Positions 47,270-59,198 of a DNA stretch of 64,000 nucleotides are shown here, in pieces. Every line of letters starts with the position of its first letter. Position 1 is the stretch's first letter. Below the pieces are notes generated by a model. It made no database searches, had not been told where the DNA came from, and saw nothing but the letters and a program-made list of their open reading frames with translations. Position numbers and translations under genes: made by a program. This DNA comes from Pelodera strongyloides (Eukaryota > Nematoda > Chromadorea > Rhabditida > Rhabditidae): contig JAANDG010000081.1 in NCBI GenBank assembly GCA_036852015.1, forward strand, positions 298,466-362,465. Direction: 5' to 3'.

Positions 47270-49330
47270 CCCACAACCGAATTGGTCTCTTTTTGTCGCC
47301 GCTAAATTTTCTGATAGTAAGGGGACCACGACAAATCGGCCAACGCAACTATAGGGTTTATTCAACGGCACGTTCCGAACTTTATTAGTGACGTTGCGGG
47401 ACAAAAGCAGCCGAGGAAGGGGACCGCGGCAAATCGGCCAACGCAACTATAGGGTTTATTCACCGGCACGTTCCGAACTTTCTTAGGGACGTTGCGGGAG
47501 AAAAGCAGCCGGGGAGGAGGACCGCGATGAATCCGTCCAGAGCAACTATAGGGTCTCTTCACCGGCACGCTCCGAACTTTCTCAGTGATGTTGCGAGATA
47601 AATCGGAATCAGATCAGCCAGAAAAGGGGACCGCTACGAATCCGGCGAAAAAAACTATGGTGTTTCTTCAACGGCACGTTGCGAACTTTCTTAGTGACGT
47701 TGCGGGATAAAAGCAGCCGGGAGGGACCGCGACAAATCGGGCAAACGCAACTATAGAGTTTATTCACCGGCACGCAACTATAGAGTTTATTCCGAACTTT
47801 CTTAGTGACGTTGCGGGATAAAAGCAGCCGGGAGGGACCGCGACAAATCGGGCAAACGCAACTATAGAGTTTATTCACCGGCACGCAACTATAGAGTTTA
47901 TTCCGAACTTTCTTAGTGACGTTGCGGGATAAAAGCAACCGGGGAAGGGGACCGCGACAAATCGGGCAAACGCAACTATAGAGTTTATTCACCAGCACGT
48001 AGCGAAATTTCTTAGTGATGTTGCGAGATAAAAGAAGCCGAGGAAGGGGACCACGACAAATCGGCCAACGCAACTATAGGGTTTATTCACCGGCACGTTC
48101 CGAACTTTATTAGTGACGTTGCGGGATAAAAGCAGCCGGGGAAGGGGACCGCGACAAATCGGCCAACGCAACTATAGGGTTTATTCACCGGCACGTTCCG
48201 AACTTTCTTAGTTACGTTGCGGGATGAAAGCAGCCGGGGAAGGGGACCGCGATGAATCCGTCCAAAGCAACTACGGAATCGGATCAGTCGGGGAAAGGGA
48301 CCGCGATGAATCCGTCTAATCTGCACGTTCCGAACTTTCTTAGTGACGTTGCGGGATAAAAGCAACCGGACAAGGGGACCGCGACAATTCGGGCAAACGC
48401 AACTATAGAGTTTATTCACCAGCACGTAGCGAACTTTATTAGTGATTTTGCGGGATAAAAGAAGCCGAGTAAGGGGACCACGACAAATCGGCCTACGCAA
48501 CTACAGGGTTTATTCACCGGCACGTTCCGAACTTTATTAGTGACGTTGCGGGATAAAAGCAGCCGAGGAAGGGGACCGCGACAAATCGGCCAACGCAACT
48601 ATAGGGTTTATTCACCGGCACGTTCCGAACTTTCTTAGTGACGTTACGGGAGAAAAGCAGCCGGGGAGGAGGACCGCGATGAATCCGTCCAAAACAACTA
48701 TAGGGTCTATTCACCGGCACGCTCCGAACTTTCTTAGTGATGTTGCGAGATAAATCGGAATCAGATCAGCCAGAAAAGGGGACCGCTACGAATCCGGCGA
48801 AAAAAACTATAGTGTTTCTTCAACGGCACGTTGCTAACTTTCTTAGTGACCTTGCGGGATAAAAGCAGCCGGGGAAGGGGACCGCGGAAAATCGGGCAAA
48901 CGCAAGCATAGAGTTTATTCACCAGCACGTAGCGAACTTTCTTAATGACTTTGCGGGATAAAAAAAAGCCGAGGAAGGGGATCGCGGCAAATCGGCCAAC
49001 GCAACCATAGGGTCTATTCGCCGGCACGCTCCGAACTTTCTTAGTGACATTGCGGGATAAAAGCAGCCGGGGAAGGGAAGCGATGAACCCGTCCAAAGCA
49101 ACTACAGGGTCTATTCGCCGGCACGCTCCGAACTTTCTTAGTGATGTTGCGAGATAAATCGGAATCAGACCAGCCAGAAAAGGGGACCGCTACGAATCCG
49201 GCGAAAAAAACTATAGTGTTTCTTCAACGGCACGTTCCGAACTTTCTTAGTGACGTTGCGGGAGAAAAGCACCCGGGGAGGAGGACCGCGATGAATCCGT
49301 CCAAAGCAACTATAGGGTCTATTCACCAGC
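47270..49330. repeat. tandem array of about 98-bp units (roughly 20 copies)
   Basis: Unit contains ggggaccgcgacaaatcgg, caacgcaactatagggttta and ttccgaactttcttagtgac. Starts at 47321, 47419 and 47517 give a 98-bp period; some units are shortened or extended (aatcggaatcagaccag variant). A period not divisible by three and repeated in-frame stops on the plus strand argue against a coding repeat. Confidence 0.9.
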
Positions 49331-49339
49331 ACGTAGCGT

Positions 49340-50260
49340 CTACCCCCTGCCGCACGAGCGCCGGAACGAAGCAGACAGCCGACTACGACGACGCGACCAC
49401 GACCCGCATTCAACAGTACACCGCATAGGTAAGGGAATGCTTTACTCATCGCATAAAGTAACAATGTTTGTCTTTATAAGCGGATTCGCGCTACGGTAAA
49501 AGTGGGTTAGGCACTCATCTATCCAACAGAATTGCGCGTGAAACTTTCAATAATTAGTTATTTGTTTGTTTGTTTGTGCGTTACGCTCGGATTAACAAAG
49601 TTAAGTATTTCACTTCAGACCGCTGGTGTCGGTATCCGACGAGGACATTGATGACATACCGCCCGATGCCTTCGAAGTCACCTTCCCGCCATTCGTCACG
49701 GTGATTCCGGAGGTCTTTACCTCAGCTAAGAAGAGACCGATGCCCGACTTCAGCTCATCACAATCACAGGTACGAGTCCAAACTTCTGACATTTATTTTT
49801 TTGTTTGCTTGTTGCATACGCGTTACACGAGAAAAATGTTCAGCTTTTATTGTTAGGCGCAACGCATAACACATAAGCATCAAAGTGTACAATGACGTTA
49901 CCAGGGAAATACATGGCAAATTTATCTGGAAAAACCACCTAGCTGATTTCTTCAGTGATTTCATAAAATATGTAGTACATCATGCGGTTCAAGTACGGTA
50001 TGTTTCTGTTAGAATATGGTGTTATTGTAGCTGCTGCAGCCATCCAACAATTCCTCCACCACTAATTCCTGTAGTTCCGGCCGCAAGGCCAATGCTTCAC
50101 GCGGACGATGATCCTACTCCGGTAAGGCGTTTCTTCTTCTTTTTCAAATACAGCATCTCTCGAGATTCCGGACTTACAACTTTACAACTGGTTTGAGAAG
50201 AGTATAGGGACATTCCCATGCTTTTACTTCCGAAAATTTCGGACATTCAGGGTCGTTATT
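49340..50260 (+). pseudogene. exon-like fragments of an unknown gene in direct repeat copy 2
   Basis: Pieces bounded by splice-like sites: 49619-49769 (VSDEDIDDIPPDAFEV...PMPDFSSSQSQ, then GTACGA), about 49890-49999 (REIHGKFIWKNHLADFF), 50031-50121 (IPPPLIPVVPAARPML) and 50151-50250 (SLEIPDLQLYNWFEKS). Phases between pieces do not all agree, and copy 1 has small indels in the same places, so this looks like a degenerate, repeat-borne gene fragment. The PAARP motif echoes a frame at 41690. Family not recognised. Confidence 0.35.
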
Positions 50261-50593
50261 TTGCCTTGGGAAATAGTGTCCAGTTCAGAATTACGCGCCA
50301 TGTGACTATGAGCCGCGTCAATATGTTTCCTTGGACATGCATGGTTGCATACTACATAAGTAGCTGTGAATCCATGACATCTGAATTGTGGCTTAGGCTT
50401 AGGCTTAGGCTTAGGCTTAGGCTTAGGCTTAGGCTTAGGCTTATACTGAGCCACCGGCTAGTCTAATTTGCGGCTATTTTTAACACCGAGCCACCGGCGA
50501 TTTATTGTTGGTGCACAGAGCTAGGTGTGCCTTTGACCGCTGGACAACATTGTTCATAAGTGAATTTTGAGTATATATTTTTTTTTTCTATCT
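49813..50593 (+). repeat. direct repeat copy 2 (with TTAGGC tract)
   Basis: Duplicate of 45346-46153. Nine TTAGGC units at about 50393-50446. The homology continues past the inserted palindromes from 51473 onward. Confidence 0.82.
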
Positions 50594-50597
50594 TTAA

Positions 50598-51036
50598 AGG
50601 GACAGGCCCATCAAAGTAAACCTATATTTACGATTTCGTCTTAATTTTTATTAAAAGTGTGTATTACAATATATGCAAACCAAATTTTATCGACATTCAC
50701 CCCGGGGAACTTTTTCCGACGAGCGCATCCGCAAATGTATACCGTTGCCTGGCCCTTCCTCTCGTTGTCTATCCGCTCTGTCTCGGTCTTTTTCTCTGGC
50801 ACCTCTTTATTGAGCATACTCTCTCATGTGTAATTTTGCAACTGTGTTATAACATACGCGAAGTAAAAGAATTATTAGGACTAAACTGATGCAACTACCT
50901 TATAATGGGCTCCTCGTAAAAAAGTTCCCTGAGATGAGTGGGGATAAAAATTAGTGTGGGTATATTGTAATAAACGCTGCTAATAAAAAATAACATAAAA
51001 TCGTAAATATATGTTTATTTTGATGGGCCTGTCCCT
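50598..51036. mobile_element. TTAA palindrome, family A, full copy
   Basis: Flanked by TTAA at 50594-50597 and 51037-51040. Ends AGGGACAGGCCCATCAAA and inverse; arms pair over most of the length. Relative of 2687-3599. Confidence 0.88.
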
Positions 51037-51040
51037 TTAA

Positions 51041-51472
51041 AGGGACGGGCCAATCAAAATAAAACTATATTTTGCATGTTTTTATAATTTGTATAAAGGG
51101 GGTTTATTATAATATATGTACACTAGAGTTTATCCCGATGAAATTTTTCGGTGTCGATAAACTCAAAAGTATACCGTAGAAGACCAACAATTGCACCCTT
51201 ATTTCCTTACCGCGTGTCCCGAGGATACCTCGCTCTGATTGGGACCCGGGAGACTATCTGTCCATATAGCCACATTCCCCCGGGACACGCGGTAAGGAAA
51301 TAAGGGTGCAATTGTTGGTCTTCTACGGTATACTTTTGAGTTTATCGACACCGAAAAATTTCAGCGGGATAAACTCTAGCCGAAATTTAGTGTACATATA
51401 TTATAATAAACCCCCTTTATACAAATTATAAAAACATGCAAAATATGGGTTTGTTTTGATGGGCCCGTCCCT
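51041..51472. mobile_element. TTAA palindrome, family A-related, back to back with the previous one
   Basis: Ends AGGGACGGGCCAATCAAA and inverse; flanked by TTAA at 51037-51040 (shared) and 51473-51476. The arms (for example taagggtgcaattgttggtc) pair around a short centre. Confidence 0.88.
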
Positions 51473-51719
51473 TTAAGAAAGCATCTCCGAATATACCTAT
51501 TCCGTCTGATGAGGAACATTGTATTTCAACAATAAAAACTATATTTATGTTCCCAGTCTCAGTAGCTGGTATAGATATAAAACTGAAAAACCACATACAT
51601 GATGTGTTATAGAAAATTCAATAAGGCTTCTAACTATGAAGCTACGAAGCCTACGGTAAGGAACATTGTATCAACATAAATAAGCTATATTCATGTTCCC
51701 AGTCTTTCAGTAGCCTGGT

Positions 51720-53110
51720 ATCTTATTATATAAAGGAGAAGAGTTTGTTTATGACTTTGTCACAGACTTTGTTTATGATTTTGTTTGGGCACAACGAAAG
51801 CGTTCATAAAGAAAATTTCCTATTAACGATCGAACACCATACAAAACTTCCGCCGGCGAGATTAGAACCACAGCAGCACACAACCTCTCGATTCATAGTC
51901 CAACGCTCTACCTGTTGAGCTATGCTAGCTTATCATGCGGATAACCATCTGCTCTACATATAGCACCTTCAATGGCAAAGCATTGTACAATTTGTCGAAT
52001 GGAGATCCAGCCAATATACGTTCCACAATTAAATGACTTTGTAGACGTGTGAATGTATAAGGGACACATGTTTCACTGAAAAGAGAGAAAGAGGAGAGAG
52101 AAAGAGGAGAAGTGAAAGGTGGAAAAGAGAGCGCGAGAGAGTGAGAAAAAAGAGGGAGGCTTACAATTAGAGAGAAAAGTAGGAATAGCGAAAGTTATCT
52201 TTAATATCTTTGTAGAAATTCCTGTTTAAATAGGGTAACAATCGGCCGAAGGCCGGTTCCTCCGGTCGGAGAAGAGCCCGTAGGGCTCTTCGAACGTCTG
52301 GTATGTCTATATATAAAATCTGAAAAACCACATACATCATGTATGTGGTGTATCGGAAAATTCAATAATGCTTGTAACTATGAAACTACGAAGTCTACCG
52401 ATTATAGGATTAGAGGAGAGAGAAAGAGGAGGGAGAAGGAGAAGAGTTTGTTTATGACTTTGTCACAGACTTTGTTTATGATTTTGTTTTTATGTGCACA
52501 ACGAAAGCCGTTCATAAAGAAAATTTCCTATTCACGATCGAAACACCATACAAAACCTTTGCCGCTGGCGAGATTCGAACCCGCAGCAGCACACAACCTC
52601 TCGATTCATAGTCCAATGCTCTACCTGTTGAGCTATGCTAGCTTATCATGCGGATAACCATCTGCTCTACATATAGCACCTTCAATGGCAAATTTGCATT
52701 GTACAATTTGTCGAATGGAGATCCAGACTCATATTATACGTTTCCACAATCATAAATGACTTTGTAGACGTGTGAATGTATAAGGGACACATGTTTCACT
52801 GAAAAGAGAGAAAGAGGAGAGAGAAAGAGAGAGAAGTGAAAGCGTGGAAAATGAGAGCGCGAGAGAGTGAGAAAAAAGAGGGAGGCTTACAATTAGAGAG
52901 AAATAGTAGGAATAGCGAAAGTTATCTTTAATATCTTTGTAGAAATTCCTTTTTAAATAGGGTAACAATCGGCCGAAGGCCGGTTCCTCCGGTCGGAGAA
53001 GAGCCCGTAGGGCTCTTCGAACGTCTGGTATGTCTATATATAAAATCTGAAAAACCACATACATCATGTATGTGGTGTATCGGAAAATTCAATAATGCTT
53101 GTAACTATGA
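51720..53110. repeat. two direct copies of a about 0.65-kb repeat with a tRNA-like segment
   Basis: 51720-52310 and 52430-53030 share gagtttgtttatgactttgt, the gagaaagaggagagagaa tract and aatcggccgaaggccggttc hairpins. On the minus strand, 51935-51858 and 52650-52567 read TAGCTCAACAGGTAGAGC and GGGTTCGAATCTC (A/B boxes) with an ATG anticodon-loop triplet and extra variable-arm bases: degenerate tRNA-like sequences. Confidence 0.75.
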
Positions 53111-54540
53111 AACTACGAAGTCTACCGATTATACCAGGCTACTGAAAGATTGGAAACGTGAAGTATAGATTGATTTCAGCTTTGAGAACCTAGTTCTCAT
53201 CGCTAGGCTTCTTACTTCATAGTTTATATGCTTATTTTCAAGATTATATTTTTCAGCACATACATCGATGTATGTGCTATATAGATTTTATAAAAATTCT
53301 CATTGAACGCTAACGACCGACTGCCGACATGTAATATAGATCGTTTTCAGCTTAGAGAACCTAGTTCTCATCGCAAAGCTTCTCTCTTTATAGGTTAAAG
53401 CTCATTTTCAAGATTCAGCTGGAACACTTCAAAATTGATGTGTTCTATGGATTTTATAAAACTGCATATTGAAAGCTAACGACCGACTGCTGACATGAAA
53501 TATAGATCGTTTTCAACTTAGAGAACCTAGTTATCAACGCTAAGCTTCTCTCTTTATAGGTTAAAGCTCATGTTCAAGATTCAGCTGGAACACATACATG
53601 ATGTATGTGGTTTTTCAGATCTTATATATGGACATATACCAGGCTACTGAAAGACTGGGAACATGGAATATTGTTTATTTGTTGTTGAAATACAGTGTTC
53701 CTCATCGGTAGACTTCGTAGCTTCATAGTTACAAGCATTATTGAAATTTTCCGATACACCACATACAGAGTTGTATGTGGTTTTTCAGATTTTATATAGG
53801 GACTATATACCAGGCTACTGAAAGACTGGGAACATGAAATATAGATTATTTGTTGTTGAAATACAGTGTTCCTACCGGTAGACTTCGTAGCTTCATAGTT
53901 ACAAGCATTATTAAATTTTCCGATATACCACGTACAGAGTTGTACGTGGTTTTTCAGAATTTATATATGGACTACATATACCAGGCTACTGAAAGACTGG
54001 GAACATGAAATATAGCTTATTTATTGTTGAAATACAATGTTCCTTACCGGTAGGCTTCGTAGCTTCATAGTTAGAAGCCTTATTCAATTTTCCAATATAC
54101 CACGTACAGAGTTGTACGGGTTTTTCAGAATTTATATATGAACATATACCAGGCTACTGAAAGACTGGGAACATGAAATATAGCTTATTTATTGTTGAAA
54201 TACAATGTTCCTTACCGGTAGGCTTCGTAGCTTCATAGTTAGAAGCCTTATTGAATTTTCCAATATACCCCGTATACGTTGTACGGGTATCTCAGATTTT
54301 ATATATAGACATATACCAGGCTACTGAAAGACTGGGAACACGAAATATAGCTTATTTGCTGTTGAAATACAGTGTTCCTCATCGGAAGACTTCGTAGCTT
54401 CATAGTTACAAGCATTATTGAATTTTCCGATATACCACGTACAGAGTTGTACGTGGTTTTTCAGATTTTATATATGGACATATACCAGGCTACTGAAAGA
54501 CTGGGAACATGAAATATAGCTTATTTGTTTTGTTGTTGAA
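53110..54540. repeat. satellite-like repeat domain, right (inverted) half
   Basis: Seven or so units of about 190 bp, each with a short hairpin (such as ccacgtacagagttgtacgtgg), ataccaggctactgaaagac and cttcgtagcttcatagtta. Inverse of the blocks at 46270-47250, so the domain is a large imperfect inverted repeat. Confidence 0.8.
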
Positions 54541-54990
54541 ATACTTCAGTTGGTGGGGTAGTGTTATTCAATTGGTGGGGTAGTCATATTCAACGGTGGG
54601 GTAGTCATATTCAATGGTGGGGTAGTCATAATCAATTGGTGGGGGTAGTATTTTGTAATTTTTCTCACGGGGTAGTAAAAGTCAATGGGTGGGGGTAATA
54701 TTTTGTAAGAAGGGTGTAGTATTTTCACATGTAGGAGGTAGCGTAATTCAAATTTCCTAGGGTCTGAAGATCACTACCCTACCATTGAAGAACACTACCC
54801 CTCTATGGAAGAACACTACCCCACCATTGAAGAACATTACCCCGTTCTTACAATTTACTACCCCCTTGACTCTTGACTGGGGTAATAAAATGTCACAAGG
54901 GGTAGTGTTCTTCAATGGTGGGGCAGTACTTTGCATTGGTAGTATTCTTCAGTGGGGTAGTATTCTTCAATTTTACCGTCATCGTATAAT
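54541..54990. repeat. G-rich GGTGGGGTAGT repeats, partly inverted
   Basis: Plus-strand copies of ggtggggtagtcatattcaa (54545-54760) are followed by inverted copies (ccattgaagaacactacccc, 54775-54860) and a return to the first orientation. G-runs alternate with short A/T spacers. Confidence 0.85.
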
Positions 54991-55649
54991 TTCGTTTAAG
55001 AACTATCGTCGTGAAGACAAAAAGTAACATCCGTAAATTTAATTCCGTTATTCCGTTATTTCCGTACTAAACCGTCTTTATTCTTTATTAAAAATACATA
55101 ATAAGAGTATAAAATTCTTGTCTAAAACTATTAAACTATGAGTTCTAAAAAAATACATAAATAAAGTCTGAGGAGAAAAGCTCGCCGTTTTTGAACCCAC
55201 ATTTAAAAACTCAAAACTAGCTTCCAAGATCCGCCTCTTTTCTCTTCTTTCATTGGCTAGTGAGGCTACGAATCATATTTTCCTGCAGAATTCTGAGCAG
55301 AAAGGCATCTCCTGGCGCAGTCTAAGTAAATCTCGAAAGGCGCCTACAGAAACCCATAAAAATGGCGCCAGAATAAAATATTTGAGATAACGTGAACAAA
55401 ACCCGCCGCAACGCACGCAAACGGGTGCGTTGCGGCGAGCCGGTAATTCAAACCGTCCCGTGGACAGCGATTTGGCTTAGCTCTGTCCATACGACTCGAA
55501 TCCCATACTGAAGGAGTTTTTGGAGGGGTTTGAAATTGTTTTTCTTCTTACATGAAAGTTTTTGTTTATTTTTCTTTTCACTTTCCTTACCTTCAAAACG
55601 CAAGGTTTTTTTTTGAGCCCAACATGCAAAACCTTGACATTCCCTTTAA
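54991..55649. other. repeat-derived stretch without a gene
   Basis: 55556-55645 is the inverse of part of the TTAAAGGGAATG-type repeat near 35985. 55395-55445 holds a small GC-rich inverted motif around cgcaacgcac. Nothing coding seen. Confidence 0.45.
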
Positions 55650-56061
55650 AGGGTCAGGCCCATTTCAAGTGACCCCTATTTTTGATGATTCCATCTGATT
55701 CTGCATGTCAAATATGGTGGGATGCAATATTTTTCTAATTTTCAAGCGCAAAATTCACACACAACTATTCAACAATTTACCGTGGGCAGCATACCCAACT
55801 ATCTATCGCAGTTGGCACGCCCATTCGCGCTGATTGGCCAACATCGCAACTGCCACGCCCAATAGAGCATATTGCCCAATTAGCGCGAAGGGGCGTGACA
55901 ACTGCGATAGATAGTTGGGTATGACTGGCAATGGTAAATTGCTGAATACTACGTGAATTTTACGCTTGAAAATTAGAAAAATATCGTATCGTACTATATT
56001 CGACATGGAGAATCAGATGAAATCATCAAAAATAGGGGTCATTTGAAATGGGCCTGACCCT
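55650..56061. mobile_element. TTAA palindrome, AGGGTCAGGCCC family
   Basis: TTAA at 55646-55649 and 56062-56065. Ends AGGGTCAGGCCCATTT and inverse; inner arms ccaactatctatcgcagttg pair at 55795 and 55900. Confidence 0.85.
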
Positions 56062-56235
56062 TTAACACTGTGTTCCGAAGTGCCTACTGTCTCTACCACG
56101 CATAATTGATAGTGGTAATTCTCAAACGGAGCAGTTATTACACAGTAAATGATTGGGCAACATTTTCGGGGATTAAAGATAGAAGGAAATTTTACAGTTC
56201 CGATGTTCTAGGGGTCTGAAAAGTAACTTTTTCTT

Positions 56236-56617
56236 AAAGCGAAATACCACCCGGTTTGGGGTTTTTACACCAAAAATAGTTTGAAAAAAGTTATAAACGA
56301 AAATAAACATAAAAACACAAACAAATAAGTGCGTCTTGCATAAAAATGTTCTCAAACAACCATTTTTTGCGATTTTGTATGGGAAAATTGGCTTCCGGCG
56401 ATTTGCCGATTTTAATACTAGCACAGCCCCGAAAAAATCGAGGGATGGCCTTTTCAAATGATCACACACTCCGAAGCATCCAAATGACGAAATATTTTGA
56501 ATTTGGCTAGTAAAAGTGCAAAAATGCACTTTTTGAAAACGGCGGTAAACGCAAGGTTGTTTACTCCTCCTCTTTTCGTATTTTTTTGTTGAGACCGACC
56601 GCTAATTCGCTTTAACT
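56236..56617. mobile_element. AAGCG-type element, diverged
   Basis: TTAAAGCGAAATACCACCCGG at the left, and the right end GACCGCTAATTCGCTTTAA in inverted orientation. The interior differs from the short copies. Confidence 0.55.
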
Positions 56618-56839
56618 CAAAGTTTTCACGTGCCCTAAATTGTCTATACAACAATACAACGTATATTAACGATTGTGGAAGCACGCAAATGATTGCTACT
56701 TTCATTCCTTAGAAAATCCGAACAAAAAGTTTAATCTGTTATAAAACAATAAAAATGGGAAAGTAGCGAAAATGGAACTAGGTCTATTTATTCACTTTTC
56801 GAAGCTCTTTCCAATGAACTGAATAACACGTTGAAATTT

Positions 56840-57165
56840 GCAAGGGTTTAGCACTAAATTGGTTACGATAACCAGGACTGCTTATCGTCAAGAAATTAGT
56901 AGCTCCTCGCGCGAAATTTCTGTTCGCGCGAAGCGAAACCCAGCCTCTTCTCGCGAAGAGGCGTCTTCTCCTTACACGATAAGAGGCAGTTCGCGTGCGC
57001 ACTTCTCTCTTTCGTGACCCGCTTATCACGATAAAATTTCGACCACTTATCGCGAAGACAAGGTTCTACTGTGTTCCGAAGTGCTTATCGTCTCTACCAC
57101 GCAGAATTACGATACTGTGTTCCGAAGTGTCTATCGTCTCTACCACGCAGAATCACGATCCACGA
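56840..57165. repeat. hairpin-rich repeat and short direct repeat
   Basis: Inverted motifs such as cgcgcgaa and gcgaagaggc around 56905-56980, then a about 55-bp direct repeat (tactgtgttccgaagtg at 57068 and 57114, with a relative at 56068). Confidence 0.6.
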
Positions 57166-57329
57166 GGCCTTACCTTCCATGGCCCATGGCTGCAAGTGTC
57201 TATTACTATTTCCTCTACTCATGGCTGACAAGTGCTCATCCCATAAAATCCATCACGACACTACCCTAAGCCTGAGCCTAAGCCGGACACGATTTTCTTA
57301 CTCGTTTATATAATACTAAATTTGGATTT

Positions 57330-57870
57330 TTAACCCCGATAAGACAGTCCCGATCAAGTCCCTCAAAAAATCGGGCCTTGATCGGAGCCATATCGGGGTT
57401 TTCTGGAAAATAATCGGAGTTTTTGGAAAAGATCGGGGCAATATCGGGGTTTTTTTGACATAATCGGGGCTATATTGGGAACTGTTCCTGTTCCCGATAT
57501 GGCCCCGATTATTCGTGAGCGGGCTTTTTACAGGACTTGATCGGGGCCATCGGGTTTTTTGGAAGAATCGGGGCCATATCGGGGTTTCCAGTTTCCACTT
57601 TCCTGTGTATGATCTTTGTCTTCGAGCTCGGCCCGCGGAAAAACCAGATAGTTTTTTTACTAGTTTCCTAACAAGTTTTTAGTCGGCCCAAGCTCGAAAT
57701 ACGAAAATTTGTCGGAAAAAGCACGGAAACGGAACTCCATGGGAAAAGCTCGGGAATCTTGTCGGAGAATACTCGGGAAATCGACGGGAAAAGCTCGAAA
57801 GGGCCTATTTTCTCGGAAAACATTAGCGGAACTGCGGAACATCTCCGGAACCAATTCAAAAATGCATATA
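57330..57870. repeat. ATCGGGG-rich and CTCGG-rich degenerate repeats
   Basis: Recurrent atcggggccatatcggggtt units (57350-57590), then a relative of the 1760-2015 repeat. Confidence 0.6.
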
Positions 57871-58611
57871 TTTGCGTGAAATATAGCGTTCTTAGCCCCA
57901 CGCACCGAAATTATATCCTGGTTGTATCGTAGCTACGTGGCGACAAAGGGCGATGGCAAGGACCAACAAGACACGACACGACCTATCGTTCAAACATATT
58001 TACTGGGACGATGAAAAACGATCAGTAACCGTACAAACAGACCTATACTAATTTTAAAACAATACAAATACTAATTCACATTCACTATTTTTGAAAAAAA
58101 AAAGATGTATCAGTAAAAATACAGCCCAGTGACTATTGCACAGAGATCTGAAAAAGTGCGGAGAGATCAAATTCCATATTCATACCTAAAGAAACTATAT
58201 AGTACAGCGAAAGTAAACCATTAAAGAAGCCGCATAATCAACGCGTAAAGCATACAACAAACAATTCCAAAGAAACCTTATTTACCTTATTTATCACAAA
58301 TCTATCTGGAAATTCCGAAAAAAAAAACACAATTCCCGAGAGCTCCAATACACGCTTTAATTTAATAAAAAAAATATAAGTAAATACAGAACAGATGACA
58401 AAAGGCATAACATTAAAACCTCCTCTAAAAGGTTTTTTATTTTATATTATTGACTGAAGCCATTGCTACTATCCTATTGACGAGACCCCATGCCCCACCA
58501 TTATACCAATTATACGACGATGGGGGTCGCAACGGGGATCATACTCTTGTTTGGGTACCGGCATGTTGTCTCTTTGACTTTATTTTAATTATTTTGTACA
58601 GGTTTCCTCTT
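57871..58611. other. A/T-rich spacer without a supported gene
   Basis: No exon chain or recognisable repeat seen. Confidence 0.4.
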
Positions 58612-58750
58612 GAAGCGAAATACTGGCCGGTTTTTGAAACACATCGAGTAGACCAGCATTCTTATGCAAATGAACATAAATTAGAATAAAAAATCGAGCA
58701 AATTAGCGTAAGTACGTAAGAACTCAGTTGTCCACGATGCGTTTCAAGCT
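58612..58750. mobile_element. AAGCG-family MITE copy, right end truncated
   Basis: AAGCGAAATACTGGCCGG at the left; the right side stops after GATGCGTTTCAA without the final inverted bases. Confidence 0.68.
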
Positions 58751-59198
58751 GATCATACTACTGATCATTCCCCGCTTAACATAAATATAATACCCGCAGA
58801 AATAAAACATGCATTCATAAAGGACTACATTATGCCCTAAACAACAACAAATAGAATCCCCAATAATTTCAAGTTTTCAAGTATCATGCTCATGCGACAT
58901 CAAATTTCTGTGAACAGAAAGTTGGACTGCGCAATTATCACAAACACTATTCATTTTACAGTGAGCAGTAGTGTAACTAATAAGAAAATCTCAGGTCTCA
59001 GAAGCATCCCAATTCCCAATTCATTAATACGGTATTGTACGTGGTTTGTGAAACACTGGGAAACTGTATGTGTATGTGTATGCCCTTGAAATGTAATATG
59101 TGCCCTTCAAAAGGGTACAGATTACAATTTGCAAATAAAAAACGGGAGTGCAGCTGCAATTGCAAACAATTTGTTTCAAAACCGCATACCATATTGCT

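Noticed and set aside
47219..49464. Many minus-strand frames with similar repeated peptides
   Set aside because: They are produced by the 98-bp tandem array; the period is not divisible by three, the frames are broken up, and no splice structure links them.
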